From contig JAFRJS010000095.1 in NCBI GenBank assembly GCA_017432165.1, positions 1 to 64,000 of the forward strand: 64,000 nt of DNA, written 5' to 3'. A program made the position numbers and the translations under genes. This stretch comes from Clostridia bacterium (GTDB lineage: Bacteria > Bacillota > Clostridia > Oscillospirales > Acutalibacteraceae). The notes below the pieces were generated by a model. The model ran no database searches, was not told the origin of the DNA, and was given only the letters and a program-made list of their open reading frames with translations. Of the stretch, positions 16,507-25,401 are shown in pieces; within the stretch, counting starts at the first letter, position 1, and each line of letters begins with the position of its first letter.

Positions 16507-17352
16507 ATGTCAAGCAAAACAAGTTTCGGGGATTTAACCCTCTACGCTTCATCAGGAGCTGATGCAGAAGAAACATTTTTGAAATTTCGAACAGATATTG
16601 CCGGAACAAGTTCCGACAGTAACTTTAGTAAAATAGCAAATATTCTATCTTCGCACGATTTTTATATCCAAAATGACAGAAGAATCTTTGATGTTTCTTT
16701 GCAAAGAGTTTCTGAAAACTACTATGAATCAATATCTTCCGAAATAACGAAATATTTTCCGTATATGCTAATTATTTTTGATGTATCTAATTCCAATACC
16801 GACAGCGTTTCTGTAAATATAAATTCTTTAGGAAATCTTCCGATTAAGAAGTTTGACATTTCGGGAAATATTGTGAATTTAGAAAGCGGAGATTTAACCA
16901 CAAACGCTAAGTATTTAGCCGAATATGTAGGTGAATATTTTATTTTGTTAAGTCGTTTTACAGCAAAGGAAATTCTTGAAAAATTGAAAACTGTTGACGG
17001 CACATCAAGCGGTTTAGATGCTGACTTTTTGGACGGAAAACATGGTAGCGAATACGCTTCATCTTCGCAAGGAGAAAAAGCTGATAGTTCTGTTCAAGGT
17101 GTAAAAGGGAACGGAACACTTATTGAGAAAGATGAAAATAATGTTGTAAACGTAACGCCTTCAAATATTGGTGCTGCAGCTTCCTCGCACAGTCATGATA
17201 ATGCGAGTACTTCAAATTCTGGATTTATGAGTACCTCTGACAAATCTAAACTTGACGGAATTGCATCGGGAGCAACAAAAAACGTTATAACTTATGGAAC
17301 TGGGAATCCCTCAGGAGGTTCAAATGGAGATGTATATTTTAAGCACAGTTAG
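16507..17352 (+). CDS. Phage tail fibre protein
   Basis: 281 residues. The second half has fibre hallmarks: DGTSSGLDADFLDGKHGSEY at about 170, NIGAAASSHSHDNAS at about 220, and KLDGIASGATKN near the C-terminus, all common in trimeric tail fibres of phages. The first half is a head-type domain with little similarity I can place. AAAGGAG ribosome site; same operon as its neighbours. Confidence 0.75.
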   Translation: MSSKTSFGDLTLYASSGADAEETFLKFRTDIAGTSSDSNFSKIANILSSHDFYIQNDRRIFDVSLQRVSENYYESISSEITKYFPYMLIIFDVSNSNTDSVSVNINSLGNLPIKKFDISGNIVNLESGDLTTNAKYLAEYVGEYFILLSRFTAKEILEKLKTVDGTSSGLDADFLDGKHGSEYASSSQGEKADSSVQGVKGNGTLIEKDENNVVNVTPSNIGAAASSHSHDNASTSNSGFMSTSDKSKLDGIASGATKNVITYGTGNPSGGSNGDVYFKHS

Positions 17353-17365
17353 GAGGTGATTATGT

Positions 17366-18175
17366 GTGTCGATAACCATAAAAATGGGTGATAATCCACA
17401 GCCAACTTGTACTATATCTCTTTCGAGTTCGTCTTTTGATAATGGCACAGCAACCGCTACATTTAGCTATACTTTATCTGCAATGTCAGGATATAACTAC
17501 TGGGGGTACGGAGTTACTTTAGAATATGGTGGCAGTTCATCGCTCGGTAGTAGTGTTAATTTAATTGGTACGTCAACAAGTCAATGGTCTGAAAAATCAG
17601 GCTCGGTAACTATAACCAAGACAAATGTTTCTACCTCTCCGCAATACTTTTATTTTAGGTTAAATGCAGCCTCAGCAACATCAGGCACTCCGGGAGCTAC
17701 AAGCTCTTACGAAGTGTCTTTTAATATTGACAGAAAAACCGAGTTTGGGGGTGCGGATAATTTTACGCTTGAGGGTACTACAAAAGCCACTTTTACACCT
17801 TACAAATCCTCATATACTCACAACCTGTATATTGATTTACTCACAGACGGAAATACATGGATAACTCGTACAGGATATACAAGTGGCTCCACAATCACAA
17901 TTTCCGATAGTGAAATTCTAAACGCATATAGTCAGCTTTCAAGTTATAGACCAGGGCAAACTGTTTCAGTCAAATATTATCTTGCGACTTTTTCGGGCAG
18001 TACAAGTCTTGGAGGAGTTTCGCTTTGGAAAACAATGACTATCGGTGGAACGGCAAAGGTAAATGTTAGCGGAAGCTGGAAAAATGCAATTCCTTATGTA
18101 AAAAGTAGTGGTAGCTGGAAACCATCTATTGCCTACATTAAGGCAAGTTCATCTTGGAAACGAGGAAAAATTTAA
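17366..18175 (+). CDS. Phage tail fibre / receptor-binding protein
   Basis: 269 residues starting at GTG with AGGAGGTGATT upstream. It is rich in serine, threonine and glycine, with predicted Ig-like or jelly-roll beta domains, and ends with three short repeats built around GSWK (SGSWKNAIPYVKS, SGSWKPSIAYIKA, SSSWKRGKI), a pattern seen at the tips of phage fibres. No cysteine. Likely a surface-binding part. Confidence 0.65.
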   Translation: MSITIKMGDNPQPTCTISLSSSSFDNGTATATFSYTLSAMSGYNYWGYGVTLEYGGSSSLGSSVNLIGTSTSQWSEKSGSVTITKTNVSTSPQYFYFRLNAASATSGTPGATSSYEVSFNIDRKTEFGGADNFTLEGTTKATFTPYKSSYTHNLYIDLLTDGNTWITRTGYTSGSTITISDSEILNAYSQLSSYRPGQTVSVKYYLATFSGSTSLGGVSLWKTMTIGGTAKVNVSGSWKNAIPYVKSSGSWKPSIAYIKASSSWKRGKI

Positions 18176-18198
18176 ATTATGAAAGGGAGGTGAAGGTT

Positions 18199-18452
18199 AT
18201 GGGAATGGTAACACTGGGAGGCTTTTTCGGAGAAGTACAGAAAGATGTAGATTTAATTCCGATATTTCTTGAAAGAGAACTTTCGAAAAATCTTGATTCT
18301 TTTTTAAAAACAGCAAGTTTGGTAATTAAGAAAATAGCAATTCGGAATTTTTGATACCCGAAGCAACGTTCGAACTAGCTTACAGAATAGTTGATATTAA
18401 TAATCTTTCTTTTTCTGAGAATACAGAAGTAACAATAGTTTACGCTTACTAA
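18199..18452 (+). pseudogene. Frameshifted small tail-region gene
   Basis: ATG 18199 (AGGGAGGTGAAGG upstream) opens MGMVTLGGFFGEVQKDVD, which runs to a TGA at 18352-18354. In the -1 frame the sequence continues as NSEFLIPEATFELAYRIVDI and SENTEVTIVYAY to TAA 18450-18452, followed by the ribosome site of the next gene at normal spacing. A one-base indel in the AATTAAGAAAATAG stretch accounts for the break. Function unknown; by place a minor tail component. Confidence 0.5.
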
Positions 18453-18477
18453 AATTTTTTGAAAGGTGGTGGTTAAT

Positions 18478-18861
18478 TTGAGTGCGGATAATAATGTATT
18501 TGGTGGATATGGTTCAGGCGGTTCTGGTAGCCCTTATTGGGGTAATATTACTGGGAATATTGACAATCAAACCGATCTTATCGAAAGGCTTAGACGGACA
18601 TATGAAGTGGTTTTAAATCCAAACGATTGGGAGCTACAGGGTAATGATAATACTTATGTTCAAACAAGGAATGTTCCGGGTATAAAAGCGGAAGATAATG
18701 TTACCGCTTATATTAATTTTAGCGATGAAGAAGAAACTTCTAAAAAAGAGTCTTTATGTTGGAATAATCTTGATAAAATATCTGTTTTTGACGGACACAT
18801 AAAGGCATATATAAAGGATAGCGCCCCTGAAATACCACTAAATACATTTCTTGTGTTTTAA
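18478..18861 (+). CDS. Phage tail-region protein, unknown
   Basis: 127 residues from TTG at 18478, chosen because AAAGGTGGTGG lies just upstream; an in-frame GTG at 18466 falls inside that ribosome site. The N-terminus is glycine/serine-rich (GGYGSGGSGSP), then NITGNIDNQTDLIERL resembles the linker that begins many fibre genes. The remainder has acidic beta-like sequence. Probably a fibre connector. Confidence 0.55.
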   Translation: MSADNNVFGGYGSGGSGSPYWGNITGNIDNQTDLIERLRRTYEVVLNPNDWELQGNDNTYVQTRNVPGIKAEDNVTAYINFSDEEETSKKESLCWNNLDKISVFDGHIKAYIKDSAPEIPLNTFLVF

Positions 18862-18896
18862 GATAGATAAAAATTAATTTTTAGGAGGATTTTTTA

Positions 18897-19859
18897 ATGA
18901 GTAATGCGTTTATAGTAAGAACAGGAAACGTAACAAAAAATTACGTTGATACAAATTTAAATACTAAGGTTGATAAAGAGGCAGGCAAAGGCTTATCAAC
19001 AAATGATTATGATAACACAGCAAAAGCAGCGGTTGATGCTTTGGGTACGGCTTCGACTTGCAACACAGGGACAAGTCAAGGTAATGTACCTATTTTAAAT
19101 TCAAGTGGGAAGCTCGATACCACGATTCTTCCTTCGCTTGCTATCACAGACACGTTTACGACAGCCAATGAATCTGCTATGTTGGCACTAAGTGCTGAAA
19201 AAGGTGACGTGTGTGTACGCACAGACGAAAGCAAAACTTACATACTTCAAAGCGAGCCAGCAAGTACTCTTGCAAATTGGATAGAACTTGCAACACCAAC
19301 AGATTTAGTGCAGTCAGTTAATAGCAAAACCGGAACAGTAATTTTAAATTACGAAGATGTCGGAGCAGTTGAGGCTAATTCGGCGATTACAGGTGCTACA
19401 AAATGTAAAATCACTTATGATTCTAAGGGATTAGTAACCTCTGGAGCAGACTTATCCGCTTCGGATATTCCCGACATTAGTACAACTTACGAAACAAAAT
19501 CAAATAAATCCGATAGTTATTCTGCTAGTTCTTCTACAACTTACGCTTCAACAAAAGCATTGGTAGACGGCTTAACAACAAAAGCGGAAGTAGCAAACTA
19601 TACCGCAATAATCACAACAACTTGGACAGAAGGATCAAATTCAGTTTACTTTCAAACTATATCAGTTCAAGGAATTTTAAGTACAGATACACCTATAATT
19701 GATGTTGCCTTAGATATCGACCCAGTGGCCGCACAGTCACAACTGGATGCTTGGAGCTATATATCACGAATTTCAACAAGTAATGATTCAATAACAGTTT
19801 ACGCAGTCGGAGCAGTGCCAACTACCGCTATTCCTATTCAAATTCTTTGTGTGAGGTAA
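18897..19859 (+). CDS. Phage tail fibre protein
   Basis: 320 residues. Features typical of long tail fibres: KNYVDTNLNTKVDKEAGKGL near 15-35, GNVPILNSSGKLDTTILPSL near 65-80, ALSAEKGDVCVRTDESKTYI, and VNSKTGTVILNYEDVGAVEA. These modules occur in tail fibres of lactic, clostridial and enteric phages. The C-terminal 100 residues likely form the binding tip. GGAGG ribosome site; intact frame. Confidence 0.8.
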   Translation: MSNAFIVRTGNVTKNYVDTNLNTKVDKEAGKGLSTNDYDNTAKAAVDALGTASTCNTGTSQGNVPILNSSGKLDTTILPSLAITDTFTTANESAMLALSAEKGDVCVRTDESKTYILQSEPASTLANWIELATPTDLVQSVNSKTGTVILNYEDVGAVEANSAITGATKCKITYDSKGLVTSGADLSASDIPDISTTYETKSNKSDSYSASSSTTYASTKALVDGLTTKAEVANYTAIITTTWTEGSNSVYFQTISVQGILSTDTPIIDVALDIDPVAAQSQLDAWSYISRISTSNDSITVYAVGAVPTTAIPIQILCVR

Positions 19860-19863
19860 TTTT

Positions 19864-20550
19864 ATGGGAAATGCTTTTATTTCAAGGCCGTCTAATAGAG
19901 GCAATATCAATGTTTTACAAACTACAGGGACTTCGCAATCTGACGTAATGCCGCAAAACGCTTGTACAAGTTCCTTTTCGCTTTTAGGGCATTCACATTC
20001 GGCAAACGATATTGTTTCGGATATTCTTTCGGTAGCAAGAGGCGGCACTGGCTGTTCATCACTTACGAGCGGGAACATTTTGCTTGGTAATGGCACAAGT
20101 GCTATTACGTCTACTTCTGTTTTAGCGCAGTCCAAAGGAGGAACAGGGACAAGCAGTTTTTATGAAAAAGGCACATGGACTCCGGTAATTGGTTCAACAG
20201 GTTCAACTGCACCGAGCGTTTCATATGGTTATAGATACGGATCATACTACAGAGTTGGGAATCTTGTTTTTGTCGGTTGCCACATTAATATGAATATAAG
20301 CAGTGTGGGAAGTAATTATGCCTGTATTAAGGGCTTGCCGTATAAATGCGGGGGAGATACGGATAAGTATGGTCTTTCGTTAGTTGAAGAATACTATGCA
20401 GTAGAAAATGGAGACGGTGACCCCAGAGGCTTGGTAATCCAGGGTACTACTCAAATACATATAAAGGGTCATTCGGGTGCAGGAGCAATAAATTGGAAAA
20501 AAGGCAGCGGTCAATATATTGGTTATTGCGGCTGCTATATTAAAACTTAA
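19864..20550 (+). CDS. Phage tail fibre tip / receptor-binding protein
   Basis: 228 residues, 4 bases after the preceding fibre gene. Two phage-fibre RGGTG/KGGTG motifs (SVARGGTGCSS near 58 and SKGGTGTSSF near 91) lie in a serine-glycine stalk, followed by a globular beta domain (GTWTPVI, YRVGNLVFVGCHI, GNGDP-like turn, GQYIGYCGCYI) resembling C-terminal binding heads of tail fibres. The N-terminal FISRPSNRGNI also begins like its partner. The likely receptor cannot be read. Confidence 0.7.
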   Translation: MGNAFISRPSNRGNINVLQTTGTSQSDVMPQNACTSSFSLLGHSHSANDIVSDILSVARGGTGCSSLTSGNILLGNGTSAITSTSVLAQSKGGTGTSSFYEKGTWTPVIGSTGSTAPSVSYGYRYGSYYRVGNLVFVGCHINMNISSVGSNYACIKGLPYKCGGDTDKYGLSLVEEYYAVENGDGDPRGLVIQGTTQIHIKGHSGAGAINWKKGSGQYIGYCGCYIKT

Positions 20551-20564
20551 AAGGAGGTCTTTGT

Positions 20565-20819
20565 TTGGAAGAATTAATTTTATTAGATGAATTAAATGAG
20601 TTTGGCGTAAGCGTAGTAACTAAGAAATATATAATAAGTGAGGGGGTTAGATATTTTGTTGGAGATCCGCACAGAAAGGCATATGCTAATAGCGAAAGCG
20701 GAAGAATAGATATTTCAAACGATTTGTCAGAGCCTTATTTGTCAGCAGTTATGAACATTTGGGGTGGTACTCCACTTGTACCGGAACCTGAAATAGATAA
20801 TCATGAAAACGAGTCCTAA
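20565..20819 (+). CDS. Small phage tail-region protein
   Basis: 84 residues from TTG with AAGGAGG upstream. Acidic, no membrane segment. The segment EGVRYFVGDPHRKAYANSESG and the proline-rich end look like a small capping or chaperone-type protein at the end of a fibre block, but no family is recognised. A terminator overlaps its 3' end at 20812-20831. Confidence 0.5.
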   Translation: MEELILLDELNEFGVSVVTKKYIISEGVRYFVGDPHRKAYANSESGRIDISNDLSEPYLSAVMNIWGGTPLVPEPEIDNHENES

Positions 20820-20831
20820 AAGGGCTTTTTT
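20812..20831 (+). terminator. Terminator at the end of the fibre block
   Basis: AGTCC (20812-20816) pairs with GGGCT (20822-20826), followed by six T. It separates the fibre operon from the lysis cassette. Confidence 0.55.
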
Positions 20832-20892
20832 ATTTTGCCTAAGAAAGGGCAATAAATTAAACTTTAAAACAAATATTTAGGAGGAAAAAATT

Positions 20893-21693
20893 ATGGAATT
20901 TAAAGGAATAGACGTCAGCAAATGGCAAGGAAACATTAACTGGAACGAGGTAAAAAAAGATGGTACAGAATTTGCGATAATTCGTGAAGGCTGGGGTAAA
21001 AAATCGCCTACTCAAATTGATAAAAAATTCAAAGAAAATTACGAAGGTGCGAAAGCTGTGGGGCTTCCTGTAAGCTGTTACCACTACTCTTATGCCGATT
21101 CAACAGATGATGCAAAACGTGAAGCTGAATTTTGCTTGGAAAATATTAGAGGAATGCAATTCGAGTACCCGATTGTGATTGATATTGAAGATAGAACAAT
21201 GTTATCACTTAGCAATCGCCAAAGAACAGATATTGTGAAAACATTTTGTGGCGAAATTGAAAAAGCCGGCTATTATGCTATGTTTTATTGCAATCTTAAC
21301 TGGCTTAATGACTATCTTTACAAAGAAGAATTATTGCCAAAATATGACCTTTGGCTTGCACAGTGGGGCGTCGCAGCTCCTGCGGTTTCGTGCGGAATAT
21401 GGCAAAAATCTGATAAGGGATACATAAACGGAATAAACGGGAATGTTGATATTGATATAGCTTACAAGAATTATCCTGAGATTATAAAGCAAAAAGGACT
21501 GAACGGATTTAGTAAGTCTAGTACTCCATCAACCCCAAATTATTTTAATTATACAGTTAAAAAAGGCGACAGTTTATGGGCGATTGCTCAGCGTTATTTA
21601 GGAAATGGCTCAAAATATACCGAAATTAAAGCTTTAAATGGTCTAAGCTCAAATACAATTTATCCGAATCAGACACTTAAAATACCGAAATAA
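20893..21693 (+). CDS. Phage endolysin: GH25 muramidase with LysM
   Basis: 266 residues. Residues 3-185 form a glycoside hydrolase family 25 domain that cuts the beta-1,4 bond between N-acetylmuramate and N-acetylglucosamine; GIDVSKWQG holds Asp7 and IDIED at 96-100 holds the catalytic pair Asp97 and Glu99. A short serine/proline linker leads to one LysM domain (about 221-266, YTVKKGDSLWAIA), which binds peptidoglycan. There is no signal peptide, so export depends on the holin encoded next. GGAGG ribosome site; intact. Confidence 0.9.
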   Translation: MEFKGIDVSKWQGNINWNEVKKDGTEFAIIREGWGKKSPTQIDKKFKENYEGAKAVGLPVSCYHYSYADSTDDAKREAEFCLENIRGMQFEYPIVIDIEDRTMLSLSNRQRTDIVKTFCGEIEKAGYYAMFYCNLNWLNDYLYKEELLPKYDLWLAQWGVAAPAVSCGIWQKSDKGYINGINGNVDIDIAYKNYPEIIKQKGLNGFSKSSTPSTPNYFNYTVKKGDSLWAIAQRYLGNGSKYTEIKALNGLSSNTIYPNQTLKIPK

Positions 21694-21707
21694 AGGAGGA
21701 GGTTTAT

Positions 21708-21989
21708 ATGAATAAAGATATTTCTAAATTAATTACTATTTGCATGCTTGTTGAAAGCATGGTAACTTACATAAACAGCTTTTTCGTTGTGGGCGAGCCA
21801 CATTATCAAATGGTACTCAGTTTAATGTTTGGGATATTTATAGCTGTAGCTTATAAGATAGACTTACTAAAACTTGTAAACATTGAAAGTGAAATACCTT
21901 ACGTAGGTTCTATTCTTACAGGAATTATTTTTTCCAGAGGTAGTAATTACCTTTATGATTTAATGAGCAAGATTATTCAAATAAATTAG
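21708..21989 (+). CDS. Phage holin
   Basis: 93 residues with about three hydrophobic segments (near 8-27, 33-53 and 66-83), directly behind the endolysin gene by 14 bases with AAGGAGGAGG upstream. Size, membrane layout and position fit a phage holin that makes lesions in the membrane and lets the endolysin through. The frame is intact, so the lysis pair may still work. Confidence 0.75.
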   Translation: MNKDISKLITICMLVESMVTYINSFFVVGEPHYQMVLSLMFGIFIAVAYKIDLLKLVNIESEIPYVGSILTGIIFSRGSNYLYDLMSKIIQIN

Positions 21990-22047
21990 CGAAAAAACTA
22001 AGAGACAGAATTTAACTGTATTGAGGGTTATAAAGTAGAATGAGTGG

Positions 22048-22161
22048 ATGATTGGTAAATCTGATTTTTTAATTGCTTATGTGGAGCACAATTGGAGTGG
22101 GGCTTATAGGACTTTAAATTATGCCACAAAGAAAAAACATATAGAGATTATTAAATTATAA
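22048..22161 (+). pseudogene. C-terminal relic of a SLOG/DUF1273-type protein
   Basis: A 37-codon frame from ATG 22048 to TAA 22161 reads WMIGKSDFLIAYVEHNWSGA then YRTLNYATKKKHIEIIKL. This is the recognisable end of SLOG-fold (YpsA/DUF1273-like) proteins, where SDFLIAYV...GGAYRTL..A is typical. The upstream frame is closed by TAG at 22036-22038, and no N-terminal part is found. It is a truncated fragment left after the lysis cassette. Confidence 0.55.
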
Positions 22162-22200
22162 TTTTGAATTTTTACGTTTCAATAATATCATAAGATAATT

Positions 22201-22470
22201 TTATAATTCTAAGCTATTTTCTTTGTTTAACAGTATTTTCAATTCATTTTTACTGCCAATAACGTTTTCATTGTAATATTTAGCAAACATATAGATTTGT
22301 TTATTTATACTTTCAATAGCATTTTCATCAGCTGGATTAATATAATAAAATTCGCTATTTATATAATACCTTCGGGAGTAATTTTCTTACAATAAAGCCA
22401 ACCATTCTTTTTTATTTGTGCCACTTTTACTTTTCAAAATCGGGATGCAAAATCAGTCTTTTTTTATTTG
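22201..22470 (-). pseudogene. Unknown gene relic with an internal stop
   Basis: A leftward frame from about 22470 to TAA 22201-22203 reads IPILKSKSGTNKKEWLALL, then an in-frame TAA (22387-22389), then ENYSRRYYINSEFYYINPAD and KENSLEL. Codon use is coding-like on both sides of the stop. The beginning cannot be fixed. Family unknown. Confidence 0.4.
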
Positions 22471-22639
22471 ATATTTTATTTCAAATGTTTCTAAATAAAA
22501 TTACAAAATACGATAAAAACTTACTAAAAACCCTAGCCATACTGCGACACGAGTTATTACCATATTAATTTAAAATTTAACTATATAGTCTAAAGTTCAT
22601 CAAAAAATCATTTTAGTTACCAGATTACATTAAGAAAAT

Positions 22640-22680
22640 AATCAGAGAAGTGCACTTTTTGTGTTTTACTCTGGTTTTTT
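22640..22680 (+). terminator. Possible terminator hairpin
   Basis: CAGAG near 22645 pairs with CTCTG near 22669, with a weaker extension (CAC/GTG) and six T after it, just before a TATATAG-rich region leading to the sigma-like gene. Confidence 0.3.
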
Positions 22681-22787
22681 GACTATATAGGGGAAATGCC
22701 TATGAAAGGGCGGCTTTTCTACTTTATACGATATCCTTAAAGATTCCGAATTATTTAAAAAAATAAAATGATTCGGAGGAAAGGATT

Positions 22788-23192
22788 ATGGGAAACCATC
22801 GCAAAAATAAAAACATAAAAAATGAATTGGATTATTTTTATGCTGTAGTAAAAAATATGGATCTAAACGATCGTATTAAGCAATCGAAAATAAATAAACA
22901 CGAAATTCCACTTGAAGAAAATATTTATGATCACTTTTTAGATTTAAATAATATGGACAAGCAGTTATCTAAAACAAATTTACTTAACTGGATAGAGTTT
23001 ATTGAAAATCAGAGATTGTATAGAGCAATAAAGAGTTTGGAGATTGAAGATCAAATACTAATTAGTCACGTGATGAACGAATGTAAAACATGGCAAGAAC
23101 TTGCAGAAACGTATGGTATTACACAAGCAAATGTTAAAAATCGATTTAACAAAATAATTAGAATTCTAAAAGTTTTGTTATTTAAAAAGTAA
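22788..23192 (+). CDS. Sigma-like regulator of a Tn916-type element
   Basis: 134 residues, with CGGAGGAAAGG before the ATG. Residues 75-130 resemble a sigma-70 region 4 helix-turn-helix (RAIKSLEIEDQILISHV, then TWQELAETYGITQANVKNRF). In Tn916 relatives a sigma-like gene (orf7) lies upstream of the xis-int pair and activates transfer genes; the order here is the same. The first 70 residues are charged and helical. Frame intact. Confidence 0.65.
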   Translation: MGNHRKNKNIKNELDYFYAVVKNMDLNDRIKQSKINKHEIPLEENIYDHFLDLNNMDKQLSKTNLLNWIEFIENQRLYRAIKSLEIEDQILISHVMNECKTWQELAETYGITQANVKNRFNKIIRILKVLLFKK

Positions 23193-23579
23193 ATTTTTTA
23201 TTCGACAAGTTCTGCGATAAAATGCAACCCAAAAAACACTCTATATATATGAGGGACAAACATATATAGTCCTTTGAGTACTTTGATAATTAAATATTTT
23301 ACTTCTTAATGACGTTTATTTATTTTGTAAATTTGCCACAACCTTAAGATTCGCAATTTTCTTTGTACTTACATAACTATATGAACCTAAAGCGAGCGAT
23401 ATTACAAATTAAAACATAATGATACTCCTACATAGCCACTTCTCGAGCGTGAAAAAACCGTCGCAAGATATGGGTGTAGTCCTTTAAGGTTTTAAGGAAC
23501 GTGAAACTCGTGTGTCTACCGATTATATGCGGTAGCATTAAGAAGTTTATTTCAAAAACTAAACAAAGGATATGATAAA
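23193..23579. other. Non-coding interval before xis
   Basis: 387 bases without a credible gene. It holds several short inverted repeats, for example TACCG/CGGTA in TACCGATTATATGCGGTA near 23517-23534, CCTTTAAGG-like repeats near 23482, and GGGAC/GTCC near 23253-23275. In Tn916-type elements this interval carries regulatory RNA and promoter sequence for excision genes; that is an inference here. Confidence 0.4.
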
Positions 23580-23771
23580 TTGCAAAAAAGTATTTCAAAA
23601 TTCAAAAAATATCCTGATGTACTGTCTGTAAAAGAATTAAGCGAATTACTAAGTATTAGTATTAAAACAGCATATAAATTGCTCCAAAATGATAAAATCA
23701 AACACGTTATGATAGGTGGTATTTACAGAGTACCGAAAATATGTGTTTTAAAATATTTGGGAATTAAATAA
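23580..23771 (+). CDS. xis: Excisionase (Tn916-type Xis)
   Basis: 63 residues from a TTG start. It is a single winged helix-turn-helix of the excisionase/DNA-binding family: DVLSVKELSELLSISIKTAY, KLLQNDKIKHVMIGGIYRVP, KICVLKYLGI. Size and order, 110 bases before the integrase, match Tn916-like xis. It would bend the att site and help the integrase remove the element. Confidence 0.8.
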   Translation: MQKSISKFKKYPDVLSVKELSELLSISIKTAYKLLQNDKIKHVMIGGIYRVPKICVLKYLGIK

Positions 23772-23881
23772 GACTCCGGCTGCAAATTTATTGTCTTAGT
23801 GCTTGCTTCGATGGTATAATAGTTACTGCCGACAATAATTTTGATAGCTGCTATCTATATCAAGGAGGAATTAAATTATTT

Positions 23882-25093
23882 ATGGTAGTAGAAAATATAT
23901 GTAAAGTAGCCGGACATTTAAGAATTAAAAATGGTTACTGGCAAATGATACTAAGTTATAAAGACAAAATTATAGGCAAAAGGGTATTAAAATCTAAAAG
24001 CACGGGGTTGAAAGAGAAAGGCAATAAAAAGCGTGCCGAATCTATGCTTTCGGAAGCAAAGAATCAGTTGGAAAAAGAACTTGAGGAACTTCAAAAAGAT
24101 AATTTGAGAAAACAAGAAGATAAGAAAAATCCAAATTTTACAGATTTTCTGAAATATTGGCTCAGCATAATTAAAAGCAGTATAGAGATAACTACTTATG
24201 CAGGGTATAACGGAAATATTAATAAAGTAATTATTCCGTATTTTGAGAAAAATCATCCTAATTTAAAGCTTAGCTCACTTACTCCAAAACATATTCAAGA
24301 CTTCTATGCATATAAAATGAATGATGACAAGGTAAGTTCAAATACTGTAATACATTATCATGCCAATATACGAAAAGCTTTGCAGTATACTTATAAAAAC
24401 AGCCTTATAAACTCTAATCCTGCTGATAAAGTGGAACGACCAAAAAAAGTAAAATTTACAGGTACAATGTACAATTCTAATGAGCTTAATAAACTCTTTG
24501 AACTCGTCAAAGGAGAAAGAATTGAACTTGCTGTTGTACTCGGTGCATTTTACGGTTTGAGAAGAAGTGAAATAGTTGGTCTCAAATGGCAAGCAATTAA
24601 TTTTGAAAAGAATACTATTACTATTTCTCATACCGTTTCACAGTGCGTAGTAGACGGCAAATTTGAAATTGTAAGCAAAGATAGAGCAAAGACAAAATCA
24701 AGCCATAGAACATTACCACTTGTACCACATTTTAAAAAAGTACTTTTAGATTTAAAAAAGAAACAAGAATTTTACAGAGAAGTTTGTGGTAATTGCTACT
24801 CTCAAAAATATTTAGATTATGTCTATGTAAACGAACTCGGCAATCTCATAAAACCCGATTACATAACAAGCAGATTCAAACATATCGTAACATCTAACAA
24901 ACTCAAACCGCTTAGATTTCACGACCTTAGGCATAGCTGTGCGAGTTTACTTTATGAAAATGGTGTAAGTTTGAAAAACATCCAAGAGTGGTTAGGGCAT
25001 AGTCAATTATCAACCACATCTGATATTTATACTCACTTGGATTATAAATCTAAAATATCTTCAGCAAATGCAATTATGGGTTTGCTTTCTTAA
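23882..25093 (+). CDS. int: Tyrosine recombinase / integrase (Tn916 family)
   Basis: 403 residues, full length for Tn916-type Int. Residues 10-75 form the arm-binding domain, 85-185 the SAM-like core-binding domain, 200-400 the catalytic domain. Catalytic residues are visible: Arg227 in GLRRSE, His347 and Arg350 in HDLRH, His373 in LGHS and the nucleophile Tyr383 in DIYTHL. All are present, so the enzyme may be active. It ends 87 bases from a tRNA-Leu gene, the likely attachment site. Confidence 0.9.
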   Translation: MVVENICKVAGHLRIKNGYWQMILSYKDKIIGKRVLKSKSTGLKEKGNKKRAESMLSEAKNQLEKELEELQKDNLRKQEDKKNPNFTDFLKYWLSIIKSSIEITTYAGYNGNINKVIIPYFEKNHPNLKLSSLTPKHIQDFYAYKMNDDKVSSNTVIHYHANIRKALQYTYKNSLINSNPADKVERPKKVKFTGTMYNSNELNKLFELVKGERIELAVVLGAFYGLRRSEIVGLKWQAINFEKNTITISHTVSQCVVDGKFEIVSKDRAKTKSSHRTLPLVPHFKKVLLDLKKKQEFYREVCGNCYSQKYLDYVYVNELGNLIKPDYITSRFKHIVTSNKLKPLRFHDLRHSCASLLYENGVSLKNIQEWLGHSQLSTTSDIYTHLDYKSKISSANAIMGLLS

Positions 25094-25179
25094 AATTCTA
25101 AAATTTTAGGTATATGAAAAAAGCCTCTCGTATACCAAATTTTTTTGATATACAAAAAGCTCATTTTTCAGTACCTTCA

Positions 25180-25266
25180 TGGTACCGATGGCCGGACTTG
25201 AACCGGCACGATGTTGCCATCGAGAGATTTTAAGTCTCTTGCGTCTACCTATTCCGCCACATCGGC
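25180..25266 (-). tRNA. tRNA-Leu (UAA)
   Basis: An 87-base cloverleaf with encoded CCA (25180-25182). The acceptor stem GCCGATG pairs with CATCGGT, with a G-U at the first pair. The anticodon loop CTTAAAA gives UAA, and a long variable arm (CGATGGCAACATCG) is typical of tRNA-Leu. The T arm is GCCGG/CCGGC with TTCAAGT. Its 3' end faces the integrase gene, so it is likely the attachment site of the element. Confidence 0.9.
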
Positions 25267-25401
25267 ATATTAACTCCCGAAATTTTTCACTCAAGAAATT
25301 GGAGGGATATTCAGGAGGGATATGTCAGATTATTAAATTTTCAAGTTGATAAAAATCAAGTAATAAAGCCATTTGTGAGTACCTGATGTGCTTTTGTAAC
25401 A

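Noticed and set aside
25106-25294. Leftward ORF of 62 residues
   Set aside because: It overlaps the tRNA-Leu gene, and its translation (CRCGGIGRRKRL) is simply the tRNA sequence.
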